In this document: piece after piece, positions 11,168-23,825 of the stretch | Numbering within the stretch: position 1 is the stretch's first letter | Layout of the letters: each line of letters starts with the position of its first letter | Assembly (NCBI RefSeq): GCF_000001635.26 | Contig: NC_000071.6 | Coordinates: 6,527,001-6,591,000 of the forward strand | Direction: 5' to 3' | Source: Mus musculus | Taxonomy: Eukaryota; Chordata; Mammalia; Rodentia; Muridae | DNA length: 64,000 nt | The notes under the pieces: model-generated | What the model saw: only the letters and a program-made list of their open reading frames with translations | What the model was told of the DNA's origin: nothing | Database searches by the model: none | Position numbers and translations under genes: made by a program

Positions 11168-13450
11168 AAAGCCATAATCCAGAGTGGAAATAGCTAACAG
11201 TATGTCGATCTCCAGTAGGTCATTATGGCAGACAAGATTCCATAGGCACAGAAAGCAGGCTGAGATCTGACCAATCATGAAATTCAAATGCTGATTATTT
11301 ATTTATGCTAAATGTTGTTTTGGCTTCTGTTTGTCAAACACTGTTGCAGCTGTTCTAAGAGGAGATTTAAAGTGAGGAAACAATGGGAAACTCTGTATTG
11401 GAAAACGTGGGCAGATCATAAAGAAGAATATTTTAGCAACCAGTCAGGCAGAATATCATGTCCAGCCACTTTGGCTGTGCTAAGCTTAAACCCAGGAGGC
11501 AAGCGAGACTTCGTCACCCCTGTCTTAGTCAGTAATCCCACAGCACTCCCAAATGCTTGTGAAGCAGAAAGATACAATTTTACTATTCTGTTTCTCCACA
11601 TTGTGTTTCCTGCAGAAGCAAGACAAATGAAGGACATGTTTCCTTACCCACCTCATGCTGCTCAGAGCACCAGTTTGTGAATTTTTAAGTGGAATTGGAA
11701 ATTGCGTTTATTTCCCTGATTTTTATTTGCAAGTTTCATGGCCCAAACCTGTGTGGCTTCTGATGAAAACTGACAGCTAGAAGTTGCAGCCAGTTTAAGA
11801 GTGACATACTGTGTTATGCTCAGCACATCTCCAGCTTAAAGAATTAGAGAACACTAATATGTAAACTTCAGAGGGAAGAAATCCATCTATCTTTATTTTT
11901 TCCTCAACCATGCAAAACAAAGGCAAACCTGCATCCCCTGACTTCAACACAATTCAAAATAAATAGACTAAGAGGGTTAAGGAGCCACTATCCACCCTCT
12001 TCTCCTCTCCTGAATACTCCACTTTCAGTTTGCCAGTCTACTATGAAAATAAAATGAAAAGAAAGAACATGCATACAAGTTTAAAAGAATTAGAACAATT
12101 CTCATCAAAAGAATATCTGATTTGTGTTTTCATCTGTAAAAAGCAAATTGACTTTGAATTTAATTTCTTCGCACAGATCTTCAGAGGCATCATTTAAGTT
12201 ACTTGAAATCAAATACTGCTGACCAGCTCATTTCACAGGCCAGTTTGATTACATCTGACTCCTAAATCTATATTCAGATATGTCATCTTCATTATATGTG
12301 AAAGAAAAGGAGATTCATTTTTCTCTGTTCTTTGTTGTACTTTAAATTGGGGTTTTTTTTGGGGGGGGGATATGTTCCTTTGTAAATAAAAGCATGCAGA
12401 ATGAAATCTCTTTGTTCTTGCATTGGAACATAAGAAAAATATGAATTGGTCCTATTCAGTTAAAACATATTTTTATAGAGATTCTTATGCTGCTCTGCAA
12501 CAATTCTCTAAGACAAACACTAGAGTAAAGGTGGTGTTTAGGAAAGGTAATCCTGGAAAATGAACTGATAGAGGAGGAAAATAAAGGTCGGAAATAAAAT
12601 TAACCTAAGACTGAATGGCTGAGTTGGCCTTTATTGAGGGTAACTATCACTCTCCTGCAGTGACATCACTGGTCACTTATATATTTATGTAATTACATAT
12701 AATCACAATATTTTATATATACATATACATATCAGAAAATTCCTTCTTGGAAGTAAAGAGTTGAGGACAATGTCCTAAAGGTCTCATATTCAATGCATCG
12801 ATAACACTGGAAGTGTTACTACTTTGGGCTTCCTAGGTGCACAGGTTTGTGAATTTATCAAATTGATGCCTAGTTTTATGTACAAGAGTGTTAGAATCAT
12901 ATATACCTGAGATGTATAGAATGAGGTGAGCATTATCAATCCCTACAAGGCATCTTTACTTTGCAGGAGTCTTTTCTGCTCAAGATGAGCTGTGGATGAG
13001 GATAGTATGACCCTACTCACTGTCCATAGTCACAGAATACAGAGAAACTCAGCAGTGTGGACCTGTGGCCTAAATCTGAACTTGAATATATAAAGCAGCG
13101 TCTACGTATGGGTCCTGTTTTAGACTAGTAGAGCTAAGATCAATCATCAGTGTAGCAGTGGATGAACTGGTCCACATACTAAATTCACAATAGTGTGTTA
13201 TATTTTCAAATAAAAGTTGTTGTAATATAGCTGTACTCATTTTTAGTACAATACTTCTAAATGCATTGTCTCTATCTGTTTTTCTTCTTCCTTCCTTTTC
13301 CAGCATTTGCTATTAGTAGCACTGGACTAAATGGCTGTTTTCTTTTTCATTACAAATCTTAGCTTCAACTTTCAACCTAACAATTAGGTCCAGGTCTGTT
13401 GCAGTAAATCTCCATCCCAAATAAGCCCCACCAATGAAAACACCACTCAA
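11168..13450. other. repeat-poor stretch, no gene recognised
   Basis: This is mostly single-copy-looking sequence. A T-run joined to a G-run lies at 12351-12369. A 122-codon frame at 11312-11680 has no recognisable motif. Confidence 0.4.
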
Positions 13451-13479
13451 TTAATATGAATGCCATCTTCCCCATATAA

Positions 13480-14700
13480 GAGACAGAAAGAATGAAACCA
13501 GGCAACCTCGGGAGGTAGGAGGATGGGGGGACCCACCAGTATGTTCCAGAGACCTGGTTTCAGTCTTTCTGCTGCCCCTCAGGGCTTCAGTTGTTTTCTC
13601 CCACCCAATACCAGAACATGTTCCTGTTTCTCCCCACCCTGTCTCCTTTCCCTTTCTGGTCCCTCCTTCCCTCTCCCCTTGTGGTTGCTTTCTTCTTCCT
13701 CCCAAATGAGACTGAGACATCCTCACTTGGACCTTTTTGATTTTTTTTTTTGAGTTCATATTTTGTACTATTTTCTTTTTTTGGCTAATATCCACCTATT
13801 ATTGAGTCCATACCATGCATGTCCTTTTGGGTCTGAGTTACCTCACTCAGGATGATATTTTCTAGTTCCATCCATTTGCCTGCAAAACTCAGGATGTCCT
13901 TGTTCTTAATAGCTGAGTAGTATATTCCATTGTGTAAATGAACCACATTTTCTGTATCCATTCTTCTGTTGTGGGACATCTGGATTGTTTCGAGTTTCTG
14001 GCTATTACAAATAAGGCCAGTGTGAACATCGTGGAACACCTGCCCCTGTGGCATGGTGGGGAAACTTTTGGGTATATTCCCAAGAGTGCTATTGCTGGGT
14101 CTTCAGGTAAATCTATTTCCAATTTTCTGAGGAACCTCCAAAATGATTTCCAAAGTGGTTGTATCAGTTTGGAATCCAACCAGCAATGGAGGAATATTCC
14201 TCTTTCTCCACATCCTCTCCAACATCTGTTGTCCCCTGAGGTTTTGATCTTAGCCATTCTGTTGGTGTAAGGTGGAATCTCAGGGTCATTTTGATTTGCA
14301 GTTCTCTGACCACTAAGGACTTTCAACATTTCTTTAGGTGCTTCTTAGCCATTTGAGATTCCTCAGTTGTGAATTTTTGGTTTAGTTCTCTGCCCCATTT
14401 TTTGATTTGGTTGTTTGGTTTTTTGGTGGTTAGCTTCTTGAGTTCTATATGTATTTTGATATTAGCCCTCTATCAGATGTGGGGTTAGTGAAGATTTTTT
14501 TCCCAAATCTGTAGTTTGTTGATTTGTCTTATTGACTATGTCCTTTGCCTTACAGAAGCTTTCCAGTTTCATGAGATCTTGTTTATCAATTCTTGATCTT
14601 AGAACATGAGGCATTGGAATTTTGTTTAGGAAATTTCCCCCTGTGCCAATGAATTCAAGGTTCTTTCCCACATTCTATTCCATTTCTTTACCTAGTCATA
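13480..14700 (-). mobile_element. LINE-1 fragment, ORF2 C-terminus and 3' UTR
   Basis: In reverse complement this gives the ORF2 C-terminal region and then the GA-rich 3' UTR. Recognisable pieces on the minus strand include the WRGCGERG-like Cys-rich segment, LPEDPAIALLGIYP, and an MEYTTQL-like tail, spread over several frames with stops. Both ends are ragged, with no poly(T) start, so the element is an old fragment. Confidence 0.85.
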
Positions 14701-15060
14701 TTTCTTTTCTTTTCAAATTTTTCATGTCTCTTAACTACACTTAAGATATGATCTCAACTTTTATTCATATACAAAGACATAAACAACCAAAAACAGTTTA
14801 ATCTCAAACCAAGCAAACTTATTACCACTTCTACTGAAACTCAAAATCCCTGATTTCTCCTCTTGATACCATTAAGAGCTGTTCATGGTTTTATGAAAGA
14901 CCAGCTCTACACTGTCTGCTAATCCTCCTTGCCTTCCTTTCTTTTAATCCTTTTCAGTCTCTTTAACCAACATTTTTTTCTGTCATGATAAATAGTCACA
15001 TTTTACAGAAAAAAAACCCATATTTTAAAATTTATATTTACAAATATTTGTTTTTAATTT
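14701..15060. other. spacer, nothing recognised
   Basis: AT-rich sequence without gene or repeat signature. Confidence 0.4.
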
Positions 15061-15065
15061 TTAAT

Positions 15066-15092
15066 CGTGTGTGTGTGTGTGTGTGTGTGTGT
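15066..15092. repeat. (GT)n microsatellite
   Basis: Thirteen GT units immediately left of a SINE remnant. Confidence 0.95.
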
Positions 15093-15094
15093 TT

Positions 15095-15265
15095 ATATGT
15101 GAGTTTGTACATGTGAGAGTAAGCGGCAAGAAGAGGTAATTGGATAGCTTGGAGTTGGAGTCACAGGCATTTCTAAATGTGACCTGGATATTAAGAATCA
15201 CATTTGCATCGGTCTGAAGAGCAGCAAGTACTCATAACCACTGAGCCACCTTTGCAGCATGACCC
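15095..15265 (-). mobile_element. B3/B2-type SINE remnant
   Basis: The plus strand reads GCAGCAAGTACTCATAACCACTGAGCCACC, which is the reverse complement of the tRNA-derived head of B2/B3 SINEs. The body is diverged and the adjoining (GT)n tract is the usual B3 tail neighbour. Confidence 0.65.
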
Positions 15266-15569
15266 TCTTCATTTTAATTTAAAACCCAGCCTTGCATGTA
15301 AAGTTCCTTTCTAGCCTATGATCCTGTTTCCATTCTTTCACAGGATAAATGCAACCTAGTGCTAGCAACTATTTTCATCTCCCATTTGCTTTAAACATTC
15401 TCTTGGTCAAAATCTTGTCCTTTCTACTTTATTTACATTGCACTATAAAATTCACAGTAGTTTCCCAGTTTATTAGAATTGTACAAATGTAAACCATTTT
15501 TTATTTCCTCAGATGATGGAATGCAATGAGAGTCATACCCAAGCTGTGCAAATACAGGGTATGGGCTCT

Positions 15570-16130
15570 GAACATATACCCTTGATTGCCCTCTTCTAAC
15601 AAGGTCTAAAACTGGAAACTTCTAGCCTCCATACAATCTAAACTTCCTAGATGATTGCTTCAAGCTGACTTCTCTAGGCTTCTGAATGAATTCTTCTGTT
15701 TGGCCTCACATTAACTCACAACATGTTGTAATCCTCTGGTTCCTTCTCATTCTCTGATGCTTTGTGTCGTTAAGTATGTCTAGCTTGTTCTCTTTGCCAC
15801 CTGTGTCTGTAAAACTGCCCTGGTAGAACTGCCATATACATATGTCACCACCCACCATCTTTCTCTACCTTGATGTTCTTAAGTAGGCTGTCTTTCCTGT
15901 GCTGTCGTTTTGAGAGTTGGGTGTATCCTATCTCTGACTCATTCTGTCAAATCTTTCTCTGATTCATCAATCTGTCTGGTACTCAATTAGACATTCCTTT
16001 CAAACGTGGCTGTTTCCTTCTATACAGTAACCTTCCCTTCATTTTATGGGTTAAACGTGTGTACTAAGGGTGTGCCTGTATTCCAGACAGATCATAGTGT
16101 AATCTTAGGTGTGTCTGAATTCCAGCAGGA
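15570..16130 (+). repeat. unassigned interspersed repeat, copy 1
   Basis: This shares block order with 40990-41620: a TTCTAGCCTCCATACAATCTAA segment, a CTTCTCTAGGCTTCTGAATG segment, a GTCTGTAAAACT segment, a CAATCTGTCTGG segment, a GGCTGTTTCCTTCTA segment, and a GTGTGTACTAAGGGTGTG end. Both copies have the same orientation and are clearly diverged. I recognise the text as a high-copy rodent repeat but cannot name the family. Confidence 0.7.
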
Positions 16131-17340
16131 TAATATAGACCTAGAAGGTCCTTGAATGTGATACCTTGACAAGGAAGACATATTGCTGGATTAAAATTCT
16201 TCTACACACAAAGAATTTACCCACCTGTGGAATTTCTTTCTTACATTATTGTTTTACAAAATACTACATTTTCCATATTTTTCTCAACTTTAGGGGTATT
16301 TCCTTTTATTCAAACTTTAAAAAATGGAGTGACCCAGAACTCTGGGTTTGAAGTTCTATTTTATTGCTTCTTTGAAAAGTCTTTTATACCATGGCAGAAA
16401 ACTGATTTGTTTGAACTAGAATGAATTAGATGATGAGTTCAAAGCATTTGTTTTCAAGTCTAACTTTCCCCCGATCTCCAAATTCATAATCCAACATGTC
16501 ACCTGAATGACGAGTGGCCATCCTAATTTAAATATATCTAAAGTAGAATGTTTTGATTTACTCCACAGCATGACTTCCCATCAATCTTTTTCATCACAGC
16601 CAACCACCATTATTCTCTCACTCTCATTCAAATGTCAAAGAGCCTGTATTCACTGTTAATGCCTCCCTATATTTCCTATATTTAACATCACACATCTATA
16701 CCACCCACAGCATAAAACTATATCATATCTACTAATATGCTACTATCTACTGATCAACTTATATATGATATGCATTATCATCACATCAACTTTGTCTAAA
16801 ATAGTCTCAGTACTTGTTAGTAATATCACAGAAACATTGAAAATAAATAAATGAACTTTATCAGGATAACATTTCTTTATGTTAGCATCCAAGTTAATCT
16901 TTTGAAAGTAGATTAAATAACATTACCCCAGGCTAAAACCCTTTGTCTAGTTTTTATTTGAACACATAGGAAGTTTGGATGCTTACCATGGTCTGCACAC
17001 CATTGTGTTGGTGATCTGGCCTAGTCTCTGTCAGGCTCTGGAAACAGACTCCCAGCTACATCCCTTTAGTCTAGCTATGTCAGTTTCCTGTTTCCTCCTC
17101 AGACATTAGGATTCTCCTTTTTTTTTTTTTCTGCTTGGCATCATGTTCTCATCATTCTTTTGTTTTCTCCTTCCTGTCATTAGTGAGTCAGAGTAATTGA
17201 CAAGAAATATGGAAACTTTTACATGTTACTTTACAAAAATATATTGGTACTACATATGAGAAAGAGATGTGGTATTTCATACCACACTATAATGTGTAAT
17301 CATGTGAGAACTCTCTGGAATCTGTTTTATCTTGGCAACG
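16131..17340. other. AT-rich stretch without recognised features
   Basis: No gene or repeat was recognised. The short frames at 16166-16424 have no family features. Confidence 0.4.
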
Positions 17341-17344
17341 TTAT

Positions 17345-17430
17345 TTGAGTTTCTGAGATCAAACTCAGACCACCCAGACTGAATCGTTGCTCAGCAAGAA
17401 TTTTGACTGAACCATCTCTCTCCCTCAATC
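17345..17430 (-). mobile_element. SINE head remnant
   Basis: GAGATCAAACTCAGACCACC followed by GCAAGAATTTTGACTGAACCATCTCTCTCCC is the reverse complement of a degraded tRNA-type SINE head. Confidence 0.45.
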
Positions 17431-18469
17431 CTGTTTTTATTATTCAGATATAGTTTCTTTGTAGAACTTTTCAATGGAAAGTGCTCCTTTTACAAGCCTG
17501 TTCTTAAATATCTTCCCTACTATCCTCAATCACTTTTTTAAAAAATAATTTAAAGTTTACAAGAGTAAGGTATATGTATTTTAGGCAACCTTATATATTT
17601 TGGTAAAACATTAGTAATGTGAAATTTAAGATTTTTATGAAATATAAGAAGACAAGAAGAAAATTTATAGGTAGCTCTTATATGACATTTGTTTAAATAG
17701 ATATATAGTCATACTTTCAAATCAGATATTTCTTTTTCATTTTATTTTATTTTTTTAAAAATGACATCTTGAGGAAGTATCAGTCTTATGGCACAGTAAC
17801 ACTTTTTGGGAAAAGATAGCAACCAAAAATTAAGTGCAAGCTATTGTCCTCAAGTGTAAAATACATTAATGAATGGATATAGCAATTTCAAGGATTTCTA
17901 GCAATTTCTAGGATTTTGATGTCCTACATTCTCCTAAAGGCAATATTATTTTTATTAATGAATTTAGTACTTATATAAGAACATATTTCCCCTCTTGGGT
18001 AATAGATTTTAATGGTACATACCTTTATATTGTCTTATATTCTTAACATGAACTTCCAGAAAATGTTTAATTCTAATAAGTAAAGAAAATATTGGCAGTT
18101 CTCACCTCACAATACCTATGTATCACCAAGATATTTTGACTAAATTTCTTTGCTACCACTAATGGACAAACTGAATGTTTTAAAAAAATGAGATATTGTG
18201 ATCAGTTAAAACACACCCTCCTACTCTAGTTCTACTGTAGTGTTAATGTAACCACTTAGAGGAATAATCAAGAAAATGTAGGCAATTTGGTTTAGTCTCA
18301 ATTGTTGAAGGAACAATGTAATGCAGGAATATTAAAGAAGTCAAGGACAAGGAAAGGGGTGAAAAGTAATGAGACATATATTCAGAAATATTTGGAAAGG
18401 AACATTTCAAACCATCAAAGGATAGTGACACTGAAATATTGCAGCTAGAAAGTACAGTAGCATGATTGT
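17431..18469. other. AT-rich stretch without recognised features
   Basis: No gene or repeat was recognised. Confidence 0.4.
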
Positions 18470-18560
18470 ACTTTACATGGCTCAGTGGTAAATGGCTTCC
18501 CTAGCATGCAGGAGGCCCTGAGCTTGACTCTCAGAAGTAGATACATGCAAACACACAGGC
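18470..18560 (+). mobile_element. ID-type SINE
   Basis: The stretch ATGGCTCAGTGGTAAATGGC, then CCTAGCATGCAGGAGGCCCTGAG, matches the tRNA-Ala-derived ID element body with an A/CA-rich tail. Confidence 0.7.
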
Positions 18561-19450
18561 AATAACATGTCACCATTTTTCTAAAACAAGTTGCAGTAGG
18601 TGAAGTTAATACACCACTTTAAACATCCTCATTTCAAAGCTTTCTTTAAACATAGAATATCCTGCCTGATGGTGGATACTCTTCCTGGAACATATAAATA
18701 AATATGTGGTCATCTGTCTCAAGCATACTTCAGTCTCCAACAGAGACAACAGCACAGAGTAAAGTGTCAATCTGGAAAACATTTTCTGAAAAATAGTTGA
18801 TACATTTGTGATTTCCAAATTTGTTTAATTTTTAACATTTCTTTACCTGAATATTGATTTCAGAACTATTATCAGAAAATTATTTTAAGGTGAGAATAAA
18901 AATATTATTATAGTAGATATCCTCTATAACTACTTGATGTTAAATCTTCAGAATAAGGGAGAAAAAATATTGTTGATACCCCACAAAAGAAAATTGAATA
19001 AGTTTGCCTTAATGAGTGTACATATGACATGAAGTGATGAAAAATATGCATCATTTATAGAACAGCTTCCCAACCAACAGTTTTCTGAAAATGATATTTA
19101 TTCTTCCTCTTACAGAGTGTTTTCACCCTTTTGCAATCAGGCTCCTTTGTTTATTTAATTATATTAATGTCTTATCTATTTAAATTAGGATATTATGCAG
19201 AAACACGAGGCACACACCACATATGCACATAAGCATTGCTCTAACCAAAATATAGTTTTGAATCTGACTGTGAAATTCTCAAATCAATCAAAAAAGTATA
19301 CAATAATATTCTTCCTGGTTAAATGAGTATATGTGTGCTGTATATATACACTGTGTTGTAGAAGCACCAAACAAGCTCTCCTTTTCTGTCTTGAGACAAT
19401 CAAAGTAAGCTTGTTTATACCTGCAAAGCCTAGGTATGTACCTGTATGAA
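18561..19450. other. AT-rich stretch without recognised features
   Basis: No gene or repeat was recognised before the (GT)n tract. Confidence 0.4.
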
Positions 19451-19451
19451 T

Positions 19452-19452
<1 letters not shown>

Positions 19453-19496
<44 letters not shown>
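19453..19496. repeat. (GT)n microsatellite
   Basis: About 22 uninterrupted GT units. The minus-strand frame through it is an artefact. Confidence 0.95.
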
Positions 19497-19499
<3 letters not shown>

Positions 19500-19884
19500 T
19501 GCATGCATACTCTTCCAGTGTCGGATAATCTGAAAAGTCAAGTTTGGTTAAAGCAAACAGTAAAGCAAGAAGTATGAGAAAACCTAAAAGACAAAATTAG
19601 GATAACTAGAGATCAAAATAATTTGAGAATTTCACAGTTGATGGATTCAGCGATCGATCGCATAGTTTATAAGCTTTGAAAGATTGAAAGAGCAGAGTTA
19701 GGATACTCAGGCATCTCAGCATAAAGCAGTGTGGCATTCAGCACAGCGCACACTTCAGCTGCATCCTGGGAACCATCACAAATCCTGGCTCTTTCCTATT
19801 TGAGACAATCTGTCTTCCATTTTTCACTCCTTGAATGGCCTTATGTGAAACAATGTGGTCAGACTTGTTTGCCATTGCTTCTAA

Positions 19885-20335
19885 CAGCTTGAGAATGAAA
19901 AACTGGAAGAAGCTGAGGAGGAGGGTGACCTGGCTGGAGTACCAGTAGTCCGAATTAACCAGGACCCAGGTTCTCTCCAATATTGGACCACCAACCAGGC
20001 GGCATACACCAGTTGATATGAGGCCTCCAACCCATATACAGCAGAGGACTTCTGGGTCTGGGTTCATTCAGAAAAGATGGACCTAACCCTCAAGAGACTG
20101 GAGGTCCCAGGGAGTTTAGAGGTCTGGTTGGGTGGGTGGTAGGGGTGGGGACATCCTCGTGGAGACAAGGGGATGAGGAGAAGGTATGGGATGTGAAAAA
20201 GTTGAAGTGTGGACTGGGAGGGGAAAAAATCTGAAGTGTAATAAATAAATAAATGAATAAATACATAAATAAATAAAAGATTAAATTTTTTAAAAAAGAT
20301 TAAATTTTTAAAAAGAAAGAAAGAAAGAAAAACGA
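19885..20335 (+). mobile_element. Lx-type LINE-1 3' UTR, 5' truncated
   Basis: It begins at AACTGGAAGAAGCTGAGGAGG and contains the CAGCAGAGGACT and GTCTGGTTGGGTGGGTGG blocks shared with 46140-46480. It ends in an AATAAATAAATGAATAAAT tail and GAAA repeats. A clear TSD was not found. Confidence 0.8.
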
Positions 20336-20407
20336 ACACCTTCCTAGCAAAAAGTCTGACAGATGAAATCACAAAGACCTAAAATTTGAAATAAAAACTT
20401 AGATTTT

Positions 20408-20575
20408 AGCCGGGCATGGTGGCACACGCCTTTAATCCCAGCACTAGGGAGGCAGAGGCAGGAGGATTTTTGAGTTCGAGCCAGCCTGGTCTACAAAGTG
20501 AGTTCCAGGACAGCCAGAGCTATACAGAGAAAACCCGTCTCGAAAAACAAAACAAAACAAAAAACAAACAAACAA
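20408..20575 (+). mobile_element. B1 SINE with TSDs
   Basis: A near-complete B1 beginning AGCCGGGCATGGTGGCACAC, with the 7SL-derived body, pol III A and B box regions, and an A-rich tail of AAAC units. The TSDs are 20393-20407 and 20576-20590 (AAAAACTTRGATTTT, one mismatch). The single mismatch and the few body differences suggest moderate age. Confidence 0.95.
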
Positions 20576-20865
20576 AAAAACTTGGATTTTACCTTACTGT
20601 TCTTATCAGTCAGTAACTACAGTTGCCATTTCTCCTACTCTATGTATATCCAAAGAAACATAATGCTGTTGGTATTAACCTGGTCTATGTCAATATTTCT
20701 TGCTTTTTCATTTCATGCTGATCTAAAAATAGTTATTATTAAATTTTCTTTGGATTGCCAGTTGAACAATTTTAAATTTCTTTCATTCCTGGCTTTCTGA
20801 GAGAACATGTTTAATGTTAATCTGCTAACACATATATAAGAGTCTATCTTTATGATTCATCCATA

Positions 20866-20985
20866 TGTATGTGTGTGTGTATATATATATACACATATAT
20901 ATGTGTGTGTGAACATATATGTAAATATTTTATATATGACTGTACCTAATACATATATCCACTTTATATATATACATTTCACTAT
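20866..20985. repeat. (TG)n(TA)n palindrome-prone tract
   Basis: TATGTGTGTGTGTATATATATATACACATATATATGTGTGTG runs as nearly self-complementary sequence and is followed by more TA-rich DNA. Cruciform or slipped structures are plausible. Confidence 0.8.
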
Positions 20986-22579
20986 GCTAATGTTTATTAT
21001 TTTACTTTCCTAAAATTTTTACCTATATTGTGGCTTATAGTGTTTGGTACTGATGTTTATGATTCAAATATTGATTCACTTACCATGGCAATTTTATTGA
21101 CTCAGTTCCTATCACTGTTAATAATTTATAGATAAAGAAAATACTGGAGAACCAAAAGCTTAAATAACTTTCTCCAGGCTGCAAAGTTATCAGCTAAAAG
21201 ACTTAGAATTCAATTCCAGGCATCCTGTCTGCATGTTTAAGCTTCTCTACAGTGACTCTATCAGACTATCAGATAGGATACGTAGACAGTCTTATAGACA
21301 GGACCTAAAGTGGTCAAAGAGAAAGGGGTCATAGAATTTTCTAATTAGAAGACTTTTGAAATCACAAATAAAAGGTAGTGTCATGGAGATGCAGGAACCG
21401 GAAGATCTTAATCATTAGTTCATGTTGACTAATGATATAGTCTCAACTTGTCCCAACTTTGGTGATGCAATAATAATGACAAATCAAATAATTGGCAATG
21501 TTCTATCAGGAGGAAAAGGGGTCAAACTTGACTTCCCTTGGCTTTCAGAATTGTTAAAGGTCCCACCTAGTGTTCTCTATGAATATTAGGTTGTCTCCCT
21601 TTCCAAGGGCTCCACTGCTCCAAATTTGGTTACATTGAAAATAACATCAAAAAGAGTCTTTGTGTGCCAAGTTTGTGGTGAGCTGAACTGAAAGATACGC
21701 ATGAACAATAAAAGACATGACATTTGCAGTGTTCACTATTAATATGCAGTAGGTGCTTTTGGAATGCAAGAACCTAGAACAACTGTGTCACTGTCAAATA
21801 CTACTGGCTTGATCTCCTTTACTTTGCATTTTAAAGTGAAAGAACCCACATTGTAGACTCAATTATATGTATTGAACTGTGACAAAGTAATACATTAACT
21901 ACTAAGCCTTGATCAAACATTTGGTTGCATGGTGTCACTCTTGTCATGATCCTTAGTTATTCTGAAAACTCATCTCAGGTTCCGAATGTGACAAACTCTG
22001 CCACCAGGGCTTCTCCCACCAATACAAATAATGCTTCTGAAAGAACTTAGCTCATCATTTTAGCTTCACTGTAATTATTTAGATATATTGTGAAAAGTAT
22101 TTCTGGTACAATTAAGTTTTTCACAAACTTATTTATCTATGTTATTTTTTTTAGTTCTTAAGCATTTATAAGTAACTTTCATTTTTTATAAGCTAGAGAC
22201 AATGGATTTTCTTTAAGCATTATATATTCTAACCCCCAAATTTCTTTAAAAGTAATTTCAATATTATATTGTAGGATGTCATAGATGTAGTAATTAACAA
22301 ATATATAATGGATTGAGAGTATATTATATTCAAATATATCAAAACAGTATATATTTAAAAATTATGGATTAAAACAGTATTCATGAAACTGAAACAATAT
22401 GTACACAAAGTAAAGTTTACCAAAGTCTGCAATTCTGATTTCACTACTTGATACTTTAGGATCTTAGTGAATTACCTGATCTCACCATGCATCAATTTCA
22501 TTACATTCAAAGTAAATATACTGATAGCAACTGCTTCATAAAGTTTTTAAAGTTATAGTAGTTAATGCTTGTAAAAAAT
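20986..22579. other. repeat-poor AT-rich stretch
   Basis: No gene, SINE, LTR or L1 was recognised over about 1.6 kb. Confidence 0.45.
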
Positions 22580-22590
22580 GTAGAGTAGCA

Positions 22591-23547
22591 GTTCTAAGAA
22601 GGGGCAAAGTGCCCACATTTTGGACTTCATTATTCTTGAGTTTCATGTGTTTTGCAGATTGTATCTTGTATCTTGGGCTAAGTTTCTGGGCTAATATCTT
22701 CTTATCAGTGAGTACATATCACATGAGTTCTTTTGTGATTGGGTTACCTCACTCAGAATGATGCCCTCTAGGTCCATTTATTTGCCTAGGAATTTCATAA
22801 ATTCATTCTTTTTAATAGCTGAGTAGTACTCCACTGTGTAAATGTACCACATTTTCTGTATCCATTCCTCTGTTGAGGGACATCTAGGTTCTTTCCAGCT
22901 TCTGGCTATTATAAATAAGGCTGCTATGAACATAGTGGAGCATGTGTCCTTCTTACTGGTTGGAACATCTTCTGGATATATGCCCAGGAGAGGTATTGCT
23001 GGATCCAAATGCTAACACCATTGCATACACTAGCAAGATTTTGCTGAAAGGACCCAGATATAGCTGTCTCTTGTGAGGCTATGCTGGGGCCTAGCAAACA
23101 CAGAAGTGGATGATCATAGTCAGCTATTGGATGGGTCACAGGGCCCCCAATGGAGGAGCTAGAGAAAGTACCCAAGGAGCTAAAAAAGGGGTTTGCAACC
23201 CTATAGGTGGAACAACAATATGAACTAACCAGTACCTCCTCCACTGCCCCCCCCCCCCAGAGCTCATGTTTCTAGCTGCATATGTATCAGAAGATGGCCT
23301 AGTCAGTCATCATTGGAAAGAGAGGTGCATTGGTCTTGCAAACTTTATATGTCTCTGTACAGGGGAATGCCAGGGCCAAGAAGTGGGAGTGTGGGGAGGG
23401 GGGGAAGAGAGTGGGGGGCATGGGGGGACTTTTGGGATAGCATTGGAACTGTAAATGAAGAAAATACCTAGTTAAAAAAAAAACACAAAATGTCTTACCA
23501 TAATAAAATTCTCCTTGTTGATACAAAAAAAAAAAAAAAAAAAAAAA
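22591..23547 (+). mobile_element. 5'-inverted L1Md with candidate 3' transduction
   Basis: 22591-23008 is the ORF2 C-terminal region in antisense; its minus-strand frame at 22778-23008 is readable with PAIPLLGIYPEDVP and MWYIYTVEYYSAIKK segments. From about 23009 the sequence switches to sense 3' UTR. The exact 11-bp duplication GTAGAGTAGCA (22580-22590 and 23548-23558) frames the whole unit, which fits a single twin-primed insertion. The L1 3' UTR ends in ten As (23474-23483). Then come 41 bp of non-L1 sequence with AATAAA (23502-23507) and a second, uninterrupted run of 23 As (23525-23547) inside the TSD. That arrangement is the hallmark of 3' transduction. Confidence 0.9.
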
Positions 23548-23699
23548 GTAGAGTAGCATTTGACAAGAATGTTTCTCACAGCTATAATTTTTATGTTATT
23601 ATGGAATACAGAGTAGAGGGCAATGTGCTTTGCTGAAAATAGCTACTGGGGAATGTAGAAATAGTGAATATTTAAAAAATTAACTATGAAAACATATAT

Positions 23700-23825
23700 T
23701 CATTTATTTCTGCCCCACTCTCTCAGAGGAGAAGAGAAGGAGGGACTGGGGAGGGGTTCTGGAAGGGGGACTGTGAAGGACCAGTATCTGGGTTAATTAA
23801 TTAATTAAAAAATTTTAAAAAGGAA
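23700..23825 (+). mobile_element. Lx-type LINE-1 3' end stub
   Basis: CACTCTCTCAGAGGAGAAGAG followed by a G-rich stretch and a TTAATTAATTAAAAAATTTTAAAAAGG tail matches the end of the Lx 3' UTR at 9395-9500. It is severely 5' truncated. Confidence 0.7.

Noticed and set aside
10762..11175. Frames of up to 113 codons rich in F/S/L or K/R/E
   Set aside because: They come from the polypyrimidine tract and the adjoining L1 3' UTR.
19620..19670. Palindromic CGATCGATCG near 19652
   Set aside because: A short palindrome that can occur by chance, with no neighbouring structure.
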